A stretch of 64,000 bases of DNA from Jeotgalicoccus sp. Its GTDB lineage: Bacteria > Bacillota > Bacilli > Staphylococcales > Salinicoccaceae. Numbering within the stretch: the first letter of the stretch is position 1; each line of letters starts with the position of its first letter. The notes under the pieces are model-generated. The model ran no database searches. It saw only the letters and a program-made list of their open reading frames with translations, and had not been told where the DNA came from. The translations under genes were made by a program, and so were the position numbers. The stretch is taken from assembly GCA_003513765.1 (NCBI GenBank), contig DONT01000004.1, positions 331,877 to 395,876 of the forward strand. Direction: 5' to 3'. Below, one piece after another: positions 30,515 through 38,441 of this stretch.

Positions 30515-31760
30515 TGAAGAAAAGATTTTAAAGATTATGGATAAGGCTGAAGACGCACTGCAGCCGTATTTTAAAAAGAATAAAGATACTGCATATAAAA
30601 ACTTTAAAAAAGTAATGGCTGCATTTACAGAACACTCAGTAACAGAGAGTGACTTCAGCGGAACGACAGGCTACGGTTATGACGATGTGGGCCGCGATAA
30701 GCTTGAAGAGATATATAGAGACGTGTTTAAAGCAGAAGACGCGCTAGTGCGCACGCAGATTATTTCAGGCACACATGCGATCAGCCTGGTGCTATTAAGC
30801 CTGCTTAAACACGGTGATGAGCTTGTTTATATTACAGGACAGCCTTACGATACGCTTGAGAAAGTAATCGGCAATACAGAAGAAGATATCGGCAGCCTGA
30901 GGGAAATGGGTGTCACTTTTAATACAGTTGATCTGAAAGATGATCAGTTTGATACAAAAGCAATATTAAACAGTATAAATGAAAAAACAAAAATGATTGG
31001 TATTCAGCGTTCCAGAGGATACTCTGCACGCAAATCGATGAATATCAATGAAATAGAAACAATCATAAAAACTATTAAAGAAAACCACCCAAATATTATT
31101 ATTTTTGTCGATAACTGCTACGGTGAATTTGCCGAGACGAGAGAACCGCTTGAAGCGGGTGCGGATATTATGGCCGGCTCGTTAATTAAAAACCCGGGCG
31201 GCGGTATTGCGAAAATGGGCGGCTACGTTGCAGGGAAAGAAAAACTTATTGAACGTGTCAGCTACCGCCTGACTGTACCTGGTGTCGGCAAAGAGATGGG
31301 GGCAAGCTTAAATGCTCTGACTGATATGTACCAGGGCTTCTTTATGGCGCCGCATACTGTGATGGAGTCGATTAACGGTGCTTTAATGATGAGTTACGTC
31401 TTTGAACAGCTCAATATGAAGCCATCACCGCGATATACAGAACCGCGCACAGACTTAATTCAGAGCGTGTCGTTCAATAACGAAGAGGAAATGATTACAT
31501 TTACTCAGATGATCCAGAAAGCAAGCCCGGTAAATGCAAGATTTATGCCGATACCTGATTTAATTCCGGGATATCAGAATCCCGTAATTATGGCAGCAGG
31601 CACATTTGTACAGGGCGCATCGCTGGAATTATCAGCGGATGGTCCAATTAGAGCACCGTATACGGTATATGCTCAGGGCGGACTGCATATTGAACATGTG
31701 AAATATGCGCTGGAAATGTCTTTGACGGAACTCGCTGAGAAGCAGATGATTGAACTGTAA
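30507..31760 (+). CDS. ynbB: PLP-dependent 'aluminum resistance' family protein (YnbB)
   Basis: A protein of about 417 residues of the methionine-gamma-lyase-related family traditionally called aluminum resistance protein. The PLP lysine is in SLIKNPGGGIAK. Start is probably GTG 30507, 6-7 bases after AAGGATG; the track-like ATG at 30498 overlaps that site. It overlaps hflX by 8 bases. In staphylococci it precedes glnR-glnA; here those are absent and capsule-type genes follow. True substrate is not established for the family. Confidence 0.88.
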   Translation: MNNEEKILKIMDKAEDALQPYFKKNKDTAYKNFKKVMAAFTEHSVTESDFSGTTGYGYDDVGRDKLEEIYRDVFKAEDALVRTQIISGTHAISLVLLSLLKHGDELVYITGQPYDTLEKVIGNTEEDIGSLREMGVTFNTVDLKDDQFDTKAILNSINEKTKMIGIQRSRGYSARKSMNINEIETIIKTIKENHPNIIIFVDNCYGEFAETREPLEAGADIMAGSLIKNPGGGIAKMGGYVAGKEKLIERVSYRLTVPGVGKEMGASLNALTDMYQGFFMAPHTVMESINGALMMSYVFEQLNMKPSPRYTEPRTDLIQSVSFNNEEEMITFTQMIQKASPVNARFMPIPDLIPGYQNPVIMAAGTFVQGASLELSADGPIRAPYTVYAQGGLHIEHVKYALEMSLTELAEKQMIEL

Positions 31761-31794
31761 TGTTGTACTGATATTTTTACGCTGAAGGAGATAA

Positions 31795-31828
31795 AAACAA
31801 GAAGTGTCTAATCCACTGCTTGTTTTTT
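31795..31828 (+). terminator. Intrinsic terminator after ynbB
   Basis: AAACAAGAAGTG pairs imperfectly with CACTGCTTGTTT, followed by six T. It marks the end of the conserved core block and the start of the capsule-like block. Confidence 0.75.
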
Positions 31829-31968
31829 GATAGTAATTTTAAATCAAATAATTTCTTATAAAAAGATAAAACCTTTATAATAATAGTATTATAGTTAGTT
31901 TAGTGTATTCATCTTTTTTATGTTCAACAATATAAGATACACTGATTCATTCAAAAGGAGCCAATGTG

Positions 31969-32490
31969 ATGTATTTTATTCAAAAAAACTTACTAAATGT
32001 TCTTATAGTCGCTTTGGCTTTTGGCGTTATGGGTACAGTTATTAACTTCTTTGTTCCGTCATCTAGTACTACTTACGAGGAATATTACATTTTAGATGGA
32101 GAGCTTTCTCCAAATGCAATTGCAAATTTAAATATTGAATTAAACAAGACCATCAATAATAATTCTGATACCATTAAAATTGCAAAGGCTGAGGGCCAGA
32201 CGAATTCGAATATGCTTCAGCTGACAATCAATGCAGAGGCAGGAATGAGCTACAGTTCAATTCAAAAACAGGTAATGAATCTTTTGGCAGAACAAAATAT
32301 TACAGTGTCTGACAGTGAAATATATAAAATATACTCCGAAAAAAATGTATTGTTAAAATTAATAATTATTTTATTGTCATTATTAACAGGTACAGTTATC
32401 GGTATATTGTCAGCTCTAAACGACAGAAACATCAGTACCGAAGAAGATGTTCAGTATTACCTTGGCGAAAAAACATTGGGTACTTTCTAG
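31969..32490 (+). CDS. CapA/Wzz-like chain-length or kinase-activating membrane protein (short)
   Basis: A 173-174-residue protein with a membrane segment near each end (about residues 8-30 and 125-147) and an extracytoplasmic middle. This is the layout of Gram-positive CapA/YwqC proteins, which activate the tyrosine kinase CapB and influence polysaccharide chain length. The family is typically over 200 residues, so this copy is short. Start is ATG 31969 (or the adjoining GTG) behind AAGGAG. It precedes the kinase-like gene by 10 bases. Assignment rests on topology and context more than on strong motifs. Confidence 0.65.
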   Translation: MYFIQKNLLNVLIVALAFGVMGTVINFFVPSSSTTYEEYYILDGELSPNAIANLNIELNKTINNNSDTIKIAKAEGQTNSNMLQLTINAEAGMSYSSIQKQVMNLLAEQNITVSDSEIYKIYSEKNVLLKLIIILLSLLTGTVIGILSALNDRNISTEEDVQYYLGEKTLGTF

Positions 32491-32500
32491 GAGTGATACA

Positions 32501-33130
32501 TTGAATAAATATGAAGAGAAACAAACTGATTTTGACGGGGTGATCTTAAATAAATTGTACGATACAGCAATGGCAATTCGAAGCAACAATCATGATAACA
32601 CAAATAACAAAAATCTATTTTCATCTATAAATCAAAAAGAAGCAGTTGTCGAAGCAGCGGTGCATATTGCTTATATATTAACTGAGCTTAAGGATAAGGT
32701 GCTGATTGTGAATCTTGACAGCAGTAGCACAGAAACTGTTGAAAAATATATTCATTCGAATGCAAAACCAAATCTGTTCACAACTTTAGAACACTCGATT
32801 TTTTTAAGCGATGCGATTAATCACACGAAGTACGAAAGACTTGATATTATACACGCAGAAGGACTCGAAAAACAGGAGTTGCTGAAGAGGTTTTCTCAAC
32901 ACAATCTTTTGTCAAAAGTAAGTCATTTGAAAAGCTATTACAATCATATTTTCCTGATCGGTCCGGAATTTCAGAGTATGGAAAATTACGGAGCAATTTT
33001 AGAACTTGCAGACACAGCTGTTACTGTAATAAGTGCAAATAAAAACGATAGAAGAAAATTGAAATATTATATACAAAAACTTAACCTTTTTAATGTAAAA
33101 AGTTTTGGTATACTAAGAAAAGCAGATTAA
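32501..33130 (+). CDS. CapB-like BY-kinase homologue lacking the P-loop (pseudokinase)
   Basis: A 209-residue protein starting at TTG behind AGGAGTGA. It aligns in layout with BY-type tyrosine kinases of capsule loci: an N-terminal region with YDTAMAIRSN (cf. the E-RT-R motif), a Walker-A'-like strand VLIVNLD (about 67-73), and a late strand VTVISANK. Where the P-loop (GxGKST) should be, about residues 40-50 read FSSINQKEAVV, with no GKS/T. A C-terminal tyrosine cluster is also missing. It is intact as an ORF but should not bind or hydrolyse ATP normally. It could be a regulator or a decaying remnant. Confidence 0.65.
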   Translation: MNKYEEKQTDFDGVILNKLYDTAMAIRSNNHDNTNNKNLFSSINQKEAVVEAAVHIAYILTELKDKVLIVNLDSSSTETVEKYIHSNAKPNLFTTLEHSIFLSDAINHTKYERLDIIHAEGLEKQELLKRFSQHNLLSKVSHLKSYYNHIFLIGPEFQSMENYGAILELADTAVTVISANKNDRRKLKYYIQKLNLFNVKSFGILRKAD

Positions 33131-33161
33131 ATTTATTTAAGAAAAGGTAGGGTGTTTCAGA

Positions 33162-34415
33162 GTGAAACTAACAACAAACGGATTAGGATATATCGGGCTG
33201 TCGACTTCAATTATGTTTGCAAAACATGGTGTTGACGTAGTTGGTGTCGATATTAAACAGGAAGCAGTAGATATGCTGAATGGAGGATAAATCCACATCG
33301 AGGAGCCTGGTTTACAGGATGCGCTGGAAGAAGTGCTTGAAACTGGTAAATTCAGAGCATCTACGACTGCTGAAGAGGCAGATGCATATATTATTGCTGT
33401 ACCTATACCAAACAAAGACGATGAGTACAAGTCAGCGGACATCTCTATAGTAATGAGCGGTGTTGAGTCAATCGTTCCACTACTTAAAAAAGGTGATACG
33501 GTAATCGTTGAATCAACAATTGCTCCCCGTACTATGGACGACCATGTTGCACCTTACCTTGAAGAGCAAGGGTTTAAAATCGGGAAAGACATTTATTTAG
33601 TACATTGTCCTGAGCGTGTACTGCCGGGTCAGATTATGCACGAACTCGTTTATAACAACCGTATTGTCGGCGGGATGACACCTGCATGTGTTGAAGCGGG
33701 TAAAAAAGTGTACGGCACATTTGTACAAGGTGAAATGATCGAGACAAATGCTAAAACAGCAGAAATGTCTAAATTGATGGAAAACACGTATCGCGACGTG
33801 AACATTGAATTAGCTAACGAACTTGCAATGATTTGTAACCGTCTGGATATTAACGTGCATGAAGTAATCGAAATGGCTAACAAGCATCCGCGTGTTGACC
33901 TGCACACACCAGGACCTGGAGTTGGCGGACACTGTTTAGCAGTAGATCTTTACTTCATCATTGCTGAAGCGCCGGAAGAATCTCCGTTAATTCAGTTATC
34001 AAGATCAATCAACGTATCTATGCCTGAGTATGTGGTTGGTATTACTAAAGATATGATTGCTAAACTAAATGGTAAGAAAGTAACTGTATTTGGTTTAACT
34101 TACAAAGGTGACGTGGATGATATCCGTGAATCACCGGCTTTTGATATTTACGAATTACTTCGTAAAGAAGAAGGTCTTGAAGTGAATACTTTCGACCCTC
34201 ACGTTAAGATGGATTTCGTAGAAAAAGATATGAAAACAGCGGTTAAAGATTCTTCATTAGTATTAGTGTTAAGCGATCACAGTGAGTTCAAGATTTTAAC
34301 GGACAATGATTTTGAAACGATGAAAGGCAAAGTAATCTTTGATACGAAGAATGTTGTTCCGAACAAATTTGAAGAAGTTAAATACTTCAACTACGGTAAT
34401 ATTCAAAAATTCTAG
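33162..34415 (+). pseudogene. UDP-N-acetyl-D-mannosamine dehydrogenase-like gene with nonsense codon
   Basis: Translation from GTG 33162 gives a normal Rossmann start (NGLGYIGLST) and then meets TAA at 33288-33290, codon 43, inside the conserved stretch that should read like LNxGxIHIEEPG. The same frame continues without frameshift to 34415 (418 codons overall), with GVGGHCLAVD containing the catalytic cysteine, and LTYKGDVDD-ESPA. One base change (GAA or CAA to TAA) explains the break. No in-frame restart with a ribosome-binding site was found close by. The enzyme would oxidise UDP-ManNAc to the uronate for capsule. Read as a recent pseudogene, unless the stop is read through or is a sequencing error. 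Confidence 0.85.
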
Positions 34416-34431
34416 TATAAATATAAATATA

Positions 34432-34475
34432 AAAACTGTAGACAAAGTTAATAGCTGACGTGTCTGCAGTTTTTT
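34432..34475 (+). terminator. Terminator after the dehydrogenase pseudogene
   Basis: AAAACTGTAGACA pairs with TGTCTGCAGTTTT around a 16-base loop and is followed by a T-run. Confidence 0.8.
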
Positions 34476-34652
34476 AATATCTTATTAAAGATTATAAGTT
34501 CCTTGCGAAGGATAAGCTGCTTTTCGGTAAAATCAGAAACAAAATATTATCACAGCTGATTATAAGTAATAAAAACTTTCTGAACAACTTAAAAGTAGAG
34601 TCCCATATGTTAAACTATTACTAATGACATAAAGAAAAGAATAGGGGATTAC

Positions 34653-35321
34653 ATGAAGAGCTATAAAGAAACTAAAGAAGAATTATTAAAAGCAACAGAC
34701 TATAGAAGCTTCACATACCGTATGACGCGCATTCCGGGAATGATTGAAGATCAGTCCAAAAAACTGGATGATATTCTTGCTCAATTTAAAGAAGAAGGAT
34801 TTAACCACTTATCAGTTGTTGAACTGTGCCGTGCTTTTATAAGAATTGATTTAATCAGACTGTCACTGATGCAGTGTACACATGGTGTGATGGCTGCAGA
34901 CAAAAAAGTTCAGTATCCAACAGAGCTGGAAGTGCTGGAGAGATTCACTCTGGAAAAAATAACACAGGATTTCTATCCTTTAGATCTTCCAAAAGATCTT
35001 GAAGATAAGAACCAGGAAATCCGTGAACAGCTTGTTAAACTAACGAAAGAACTCGAACCCATCCTTAGACTTGTAGAACAGAACACAGGCGATATGAACG
35101 AGACACTTAAAGTAGTGGCTACTCAGGTTCAAAAGAACAATAACCATGTATTAAGCAAAATCTATGATGATGTATTTTATACAACTGTATTGGACTACAA
35201 CATTGATAATGCTTTTGAAACTGCTTGGAAAGATAATTTAATCCAATCGCCATTAGTATCATTCTATTCAATGTTCACATTGTCATTCTATGACGATATG
35301 TTTAAAGACCAGCTGGTGTAA
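34653..35321 (+). CDS. Hypothetical helical protein
   Basis: A 222-residue soluble protein that I do not recognise. It has no signal peptide or membrane segment, is rich in charged residues and appears almost entirely helical (for example ITQDFYPLDLPKDLEDKN and a heptad-like KELEPILRLVEQNTGDMNET). It contains cysteines at about residues 64 and 80 only. It is a single-gene unit: own leader after the previous terminator, and a bidirectional terminator right after its stop. Codon use resembles neighbours. The gene lies between capsule-type genes, which is the only functional hint. Confidence 0.75.
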   Translation: MKSYKETKEELLKATDYRSFTYRMTRIPGMIEDQSKKLDDILAQFKEEGFNHLSVVELCRAFIRIDLIRLSLMQCTHGVMAADKKVQYPTELEVLERFTLEKITQDFYPLDLPKDLEDKNQEIREQLVKLTKELEPILRLVEQNTGDMNETLKVVATQVQKNNNHVLSKIYDDVFYTTVLDYNIDNAFETAWKDNLIQSPLVSFYSMFTLSFYDDMFKDQLV

Positions 35322-35326
35322 AGACG

Positions 35327-35353
35327 AAAGCCGAAGCAACCGCTTCGGCTTTT
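35327..35353. terminator. Bidirectional terminator between converging genes
   Basis: AAAGCCGAAGC, AACC loop, GCTTCGGCTTTT; serves the hypothetical gene on the plus strand and the glycosyltransferase on the minus strand. Confidence 0.92.
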
Positions 35354-36464
35354 ATTTATTCATTTCAACTTCTTTGCCAAGTATCAATATTTCATACAAT
35401 TCATAAAGTTTCTGATTCAGTTTATCAGCATCAAAAAACTGACTGGCTATTTTATATGAAAACTCACCTAGCGGTTTAATTCTTTTTCTGTTATTAAGCA
35501 GATAATCAAGATCCGCTTCCATGCTGCCCACTTCATAGTCTGCAAATTTTAAGCCGGTGCCTCCGAAGTTGTTATACATGCCAAATTGCCAGTTATCTTC
35601 TTTAATCAGGCCGATATAATTCTTACTGCCGACAGCAATCACCGGCTTGCCTGCAGCCATACCTTCTATCGCTGAGCGGCCGGGTGCAATAATAATATCA
35701 CAGTCAAGATAGGCATCCTTTAGATCTGTATCTGTCAGCCATCCTTTAAATATGAGCGAGTGGGGTGTACCTTCCAGCATATCTTCAGCTAATCTCATAA
35801 ATTCTTCTTTTTGTGTTCCGTCGCCGATGATATGGATATTTATTTTGAAATCATTCTTTGTTTTAATGTGATTCGCTGCAAGCAGCAGGATATCCATAAT
35901 AAATTGCTTATCTTCATCGAGCCGTGTCACAAAGCCGATATTCATCTCATCTATATTTAAATCGTAATATACAGGGGCATCAAAAAGACGGCTGTCATAG
36001 CCGTTAGGAATAACGTAGTAACGGTCGTAAAGACGTTTTAAACGGCTTTGCAGATTTAATTTGATTCCTTCAGAGACCGTAACAATAGCGCTTAATTTAC
36101 CCGCGTGCTTATTTAAGTCGTCATGCCACATGCCATGATAAGTTTCTACAAGCGGAATATTATGCGCGCGTCCATATTTAATTGCCGGATACTTCGATAA
36201 TCCCGGGTGAAAGTGTATTAAATCGAACTTCACATTTAACTCTTCCAGCTGCTGGATATTCTTGTCAACGGCCGGAACACCTGCACCGAATTCTGCTGTC
36301 ACGGTATGTATACCTGCCGCTTCAAAACGCTCCTGAAGCGGTCCTGCTTTAAGCATGACATAGACTTCACATCCCCGTTGTTTCATATAAAGAGCACTGG
36401 AATATACATTCTCGTGCAGACCACCCATCGGCGCATGGAAATGAACGATATATAAGAGTTTCAT
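35352..36464 (-). CDS. GT4-family glycosyltransferase
   Basis: A 370-residue GT-B glycosyltransferase. The N-terminal domain begins YIVHFHAPMGGLHENV, with an acceptor-binding loop region, and the C-terminal domain has GFVTRLDEDK and the donor-binding SAIEGMAAGKPVIAVG, typical of family GT4. It starts behind GGAGG on the minus strand and is transcribed towards the preceding gene. It probably adds a sugar to a cell-surface polysaccharide or teichoic acid; the sugar and acceptor cannot be told. Confidence 0.85.
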   Translation of the reverse strand: MKLLYIVHFHAPMGGLHENVYSSALYMKQRGCEVYVMLKAGPLQERFEAAGIHTVTAEFGAGVPAVDKNIQQLEELNVKFDLIHFHPGLSKYPAIKYGRAHNIPLVETYHGMWHDDLNKHAGKLSAIVTVSEGIKLNLQSRLKRLYDRYYVIPNGYDSRLFDAPVYYDLNIDEMNIGFVTRLDEDKQFIMDILLLAANHIKTKNDFKINIHIIGDGTQKEEFMRLAEDMLEGTPHSLIFKGWLTDTDLKDAYLDCDIIIAPGRSAIEGMAAGKPVIAVGSKNYIGLIKEDNWQFGMYNNFGGTGLKFADYEVGSMEADLDYLLNNRKRIKPLGEFSYKIASQFFDADKLNQKLYELYEILILGKEVEMNK

Positions 36465-36604
36465 TTTTGTCCTCCAATAAATTATGTTACTTTAATTAAA
36501 CTATAAATACGGATATAGATAAAGCGATTTCATAAATGTGTATTAACAATGTTTTTGGGTATTTATCTATTAGCAAACAAATTAGTGAAAGTGAGTGATA
36601 CCTT

Positions 36605-36868
36605 ATGGTAACATGTCAAAATTGCGGTGAAGAAGTACTGGAAGGCACAAGAGTCTGCCCCACATGCGGAGAGTTTATGCGTGATGATGAGAACTTTACA
36701 GACAACAACGGACTGATTCAGGAAAGAGCGCCTGAAGAAGAATTTTTAAACGGACCGGGTAAAGATAACAAGATGGAAGATATGCCGGAAGAGAGCTATC
36801 CGGAAGATGAACTCAACAAACAGCAGAAAAAAGAGCGCAGTGATTTTGGACGCGCGGAAGATAAGTAA
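36605..36868 (+). CDS. Small zinc-ribbon protein (paralogue 1)
   Basis: An 87-residue protein with an N-terminal zinc ribbon CxxC-x11-CxxC (CQNCGEEV ... CPTCG, residues 4-22) and a long acidic, probably disordered tail. The tail shares the pattern D-M/L-P-E/D-E/D-x-Y-x2-D-x-L-x-K ... R-x-FG with the next gene, so the two are paralogues. No membrane segment. Upstream ribosome-binding site is weak (AAGTGAGTG). Function unknown. Confidence 0.78.
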   Translation: MVTCQNCGEEVLEGTRVCPTCGEFMRDDENFTDNNGLIQERAPEEEFLNGPGKDNKMEDMPEESYPEDELNKQQKKERSDFGRAEDK

Positions 36869-36874
36869 CAATAG

Positions 36875-36906
36875 ATGCTCCCGGTTTTTATTCGGGAGCA
36901 TTTTTT
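36875..36906 (+). terminator. Terminator after zinc-ribbon gene 1
   Basis: ATGCTCCCG pairs with CGGGAGCAT, followed by six T. Confidence 0.92.
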
Positions 36907-36979
36907 ATGACTATTTTTAATACGAACGGGGTATTTAAATGTAAACAAAATAAGTAATGACGAAAGAGAGATGTAAAAT

Positions 36980-37246
36980 ATGATGAATTGTCAAAATTGC
37001 GGAGAAACAATAGAAGAAAATATTGATATCTGTCCATCATGCGGAACTTTTTTATATGATGATGCAGCAGTTATTGATACGGAAATCGGTCTTGCAGCTG
37101 ACGTACCGGATAAAGATATTCTAAGTGAAGCAGTAAACTATGATGAGGCGGTGGATAATCTTCCGGATGACATGTATAACGGTGACGCGCTTGAGAAAAG
37201 AGAATTAGAATTAGAGCGCCGCAGGTTCGGTAAATCCACAGAATAA
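36980..37246 (+). CDS. Small zinc-ribbon protein (paralogue 2)
   Basis: An 88-residue paralogue of the preceding gene: zinc ribbon CQNCGETI ... CPSCG, then an acidic tail ending in a basic RRRFGK segment. The start may be the first or second of two adjacent ATGs. It has its own leader and terminator, so the two paralogues are separate units rather than an operon. Function unknown. Confidence 0.78.
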   Translation: MMNCQNCGETIEENIDICPSCGTFLYDDAAVIDTEIGLAADVPDKDILSEAVNYDEAVDNLPDDMYNGDALEKRELELERRRFGKSTE

Positions 37247-37247
37247 G

Positions 37248-37274
37248 AAACTGCCCTTTTTAAGGGCGGTTTTC
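37248..37274 (+). terminator. Terminator after zinc-ribbon gene 2
   Basis: CTGCCCTT, TTT, AAGGGCGG followed by TTTT. Confidence 0.75.
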
Positions 37275-37313
37275 CTATTGAAATTACAGGTTTTCAGCCT
37301 TTAGTCCCCTTGT

Positions 37314-37341
37314 TTGAAATCAAAATCAAGTCGTATATAAT
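37314..37341 (+). promoter_or_regulatory. Promoter of the small membrane protein gene
   Basis: TTGAAA at 37314-37319 and TATAAT at 37336-37341 are spaced by 16 bases and lie 40 bases before a 42-codon ORF, which supports that ORF being expressed. Confidence 0.7.
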
Positions 37342-37380
37342 GGGGGACATCATGCACATGCAAGAAAGGAAGATAGAGGA

Positions 37381-37509
37381 ATGAGTGAAAGTTTAAATCT
37401 GCTGATGCTTAATAACACAGCTGCACCAGGTATTAACTGGATTATGGTCATTGCAGGTATACTGCTGCTTGGGTTAAGCCTGCTTATGTTTTTTAAGCTC
37501 AGAAAATGA
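37381..37509 (+). CDS. Single-pass small membrane protein (42 aa)
   Basis: A 42-residue ORF starting at ATG 37381 and ending at TGA 37507-37509. It has a short polar N-terminus (MSESLNLLMLNNTAAPG), one membrane helix (about 19-38) and a positively charged end (KLRK). Support comes from a good sigma-A-type promoter directly upstream, an AGAAAGGA ribosome-binding site, and an intrinsic terminator downstream, making it a complete stand-alone unit. It is too short for most gene finders. It resembles small inner-membrane proteins or a type I toxin in size and form, but no antisense RNA was identified. Confidence 0.65.
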   Translation: MSESLNLLMLNNTAAPGINWIMVIAGILLLGLSLLMFFKLRK

Positions 37510-37560
37510 TTAATAATAAAGATAAATATATACTGAAATTTACATATTCATTTAAACTTT

Positions 37561-37592
37561 AGAACGCGCATATTCTATATGTGCGTTCTTTT
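37561..37592 (+). terminator. Terminator after the 42-aa gene
   Basis: AGAACGCGCATAT, TCT loop, ATATGTGCGTTCT followed by TTTT. Confidence 0.9.
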
Positions 37593-37686
37593 AATTTGGT
37601 TAATAATAATAATTCTTATGATAAGTTATTGTTATAAGTCCAATGATTGATATAATTAAAATAAATAAGGAAATGGAGGAAAATTT

Positions 37687-38427
37687 ATGCAATGCCTAAA
37701 TTGTAATGCACAGATTTTTGAAAACGACCGCTTCTGCGGTGAGTGCGGGACCGATGTCTCAGCAATCACAGGCATGTCTGAAGTATCCGGCGGACCTCGG
37801 ACAGGGGCCGCTGTTTCTAAAAGCAGTACATATTTTCCAACAGTTTTAACTTTTTTCAAAAATGCTGTTTTAAGGCCAGGCACAATGATTGGAGCAGATA
37901 AAATTTACACCCCCTCAGTCACAGCAGGAACGGTAGGTATGGCGACACTAGTTTTTAGTTTGCTCTTATTTATATTTAGCCGCTCAGTTGCAGGTCCGTA
38001 CACTGAAGTGCCTTTTTCGGCGCTGCTCAATATCATCTTTAGTATGGCAGTGATTATTGCAATTTATTACGGTGTCACAATGCTCATGAATATTTTATTA
38101 TTGAAAAACCGAAAGAGCTGGCAGCAGATTCTTCATGATTTTTCAATATCCACAACAATCGTATTATGCTTATTTATTATTGCAATCGCATTTTCAGCAA
38201 TCACACTGGTAGAAGTTGGTGCACTATTTTGGATTGTAGGGATGCTGCTCTTTATTACAGCACCAATCTATATATTCCTGAAATATGCACAAAGTAATAA
38301 TGTAAAGTTCGACAGCTACTATTCATTAATTATTTACTTTGTTATTAATGCAATTATTTACTATATCTTAGTACGTATCGCAATTGCACAATCGTTGTAT
38401 TACCTGGAAGACTTATTTATGTTCTAA
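37687..38427 (+). CDS. Zinc-ribbon multipass membrane protein (Yip1-like)
   Basis: A 246-residue protein with an N-terminal zinc ribbon (CLNCNAQI ... CGECG, residues 3-21) followed by about five membrane segments from residue 75 to the end. The arrangement resembles Yip1-domain proteins of Firmicutes, of unknown function. Starts behind AAATGGAGG. It is 14 bases upstream of another zinc-ribbon membrane protein, with which it should be cotranscribed. Confidence 0.78.
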   Translation: MQCLNCNAQIFENDRFCGECGTDVSAITGMSEVSGGPRTGAAVSKSSTYFPTVLTFFKNAVLRPGTMIGADKIYTPSVTAGTVGMATLVFSLLLFIFSRSVAGPYTEVPFSALLNIIFSMAVIIAIYYGVTMLMNILLLKNRKSWQQILHDFSISTTIVLCLFIIAIAFSAITLVEVGALFWIVGMLLFITAPIYIFLKYAQSNNVKFDSYYSLIIYFVINAIIYYILVRIAIAQSLYYLEDLFMF

Positions 38428-38441
38428 ATTAGGAGGTACTC

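Noticed and set aside
33319..33321. Restart ATG after the nonsense codon of the dehydrogenase, behind GAGGAG
   Set aside because: It is in a different reading frame from the dehydrogenase, so it cannot rescue the downstream part.
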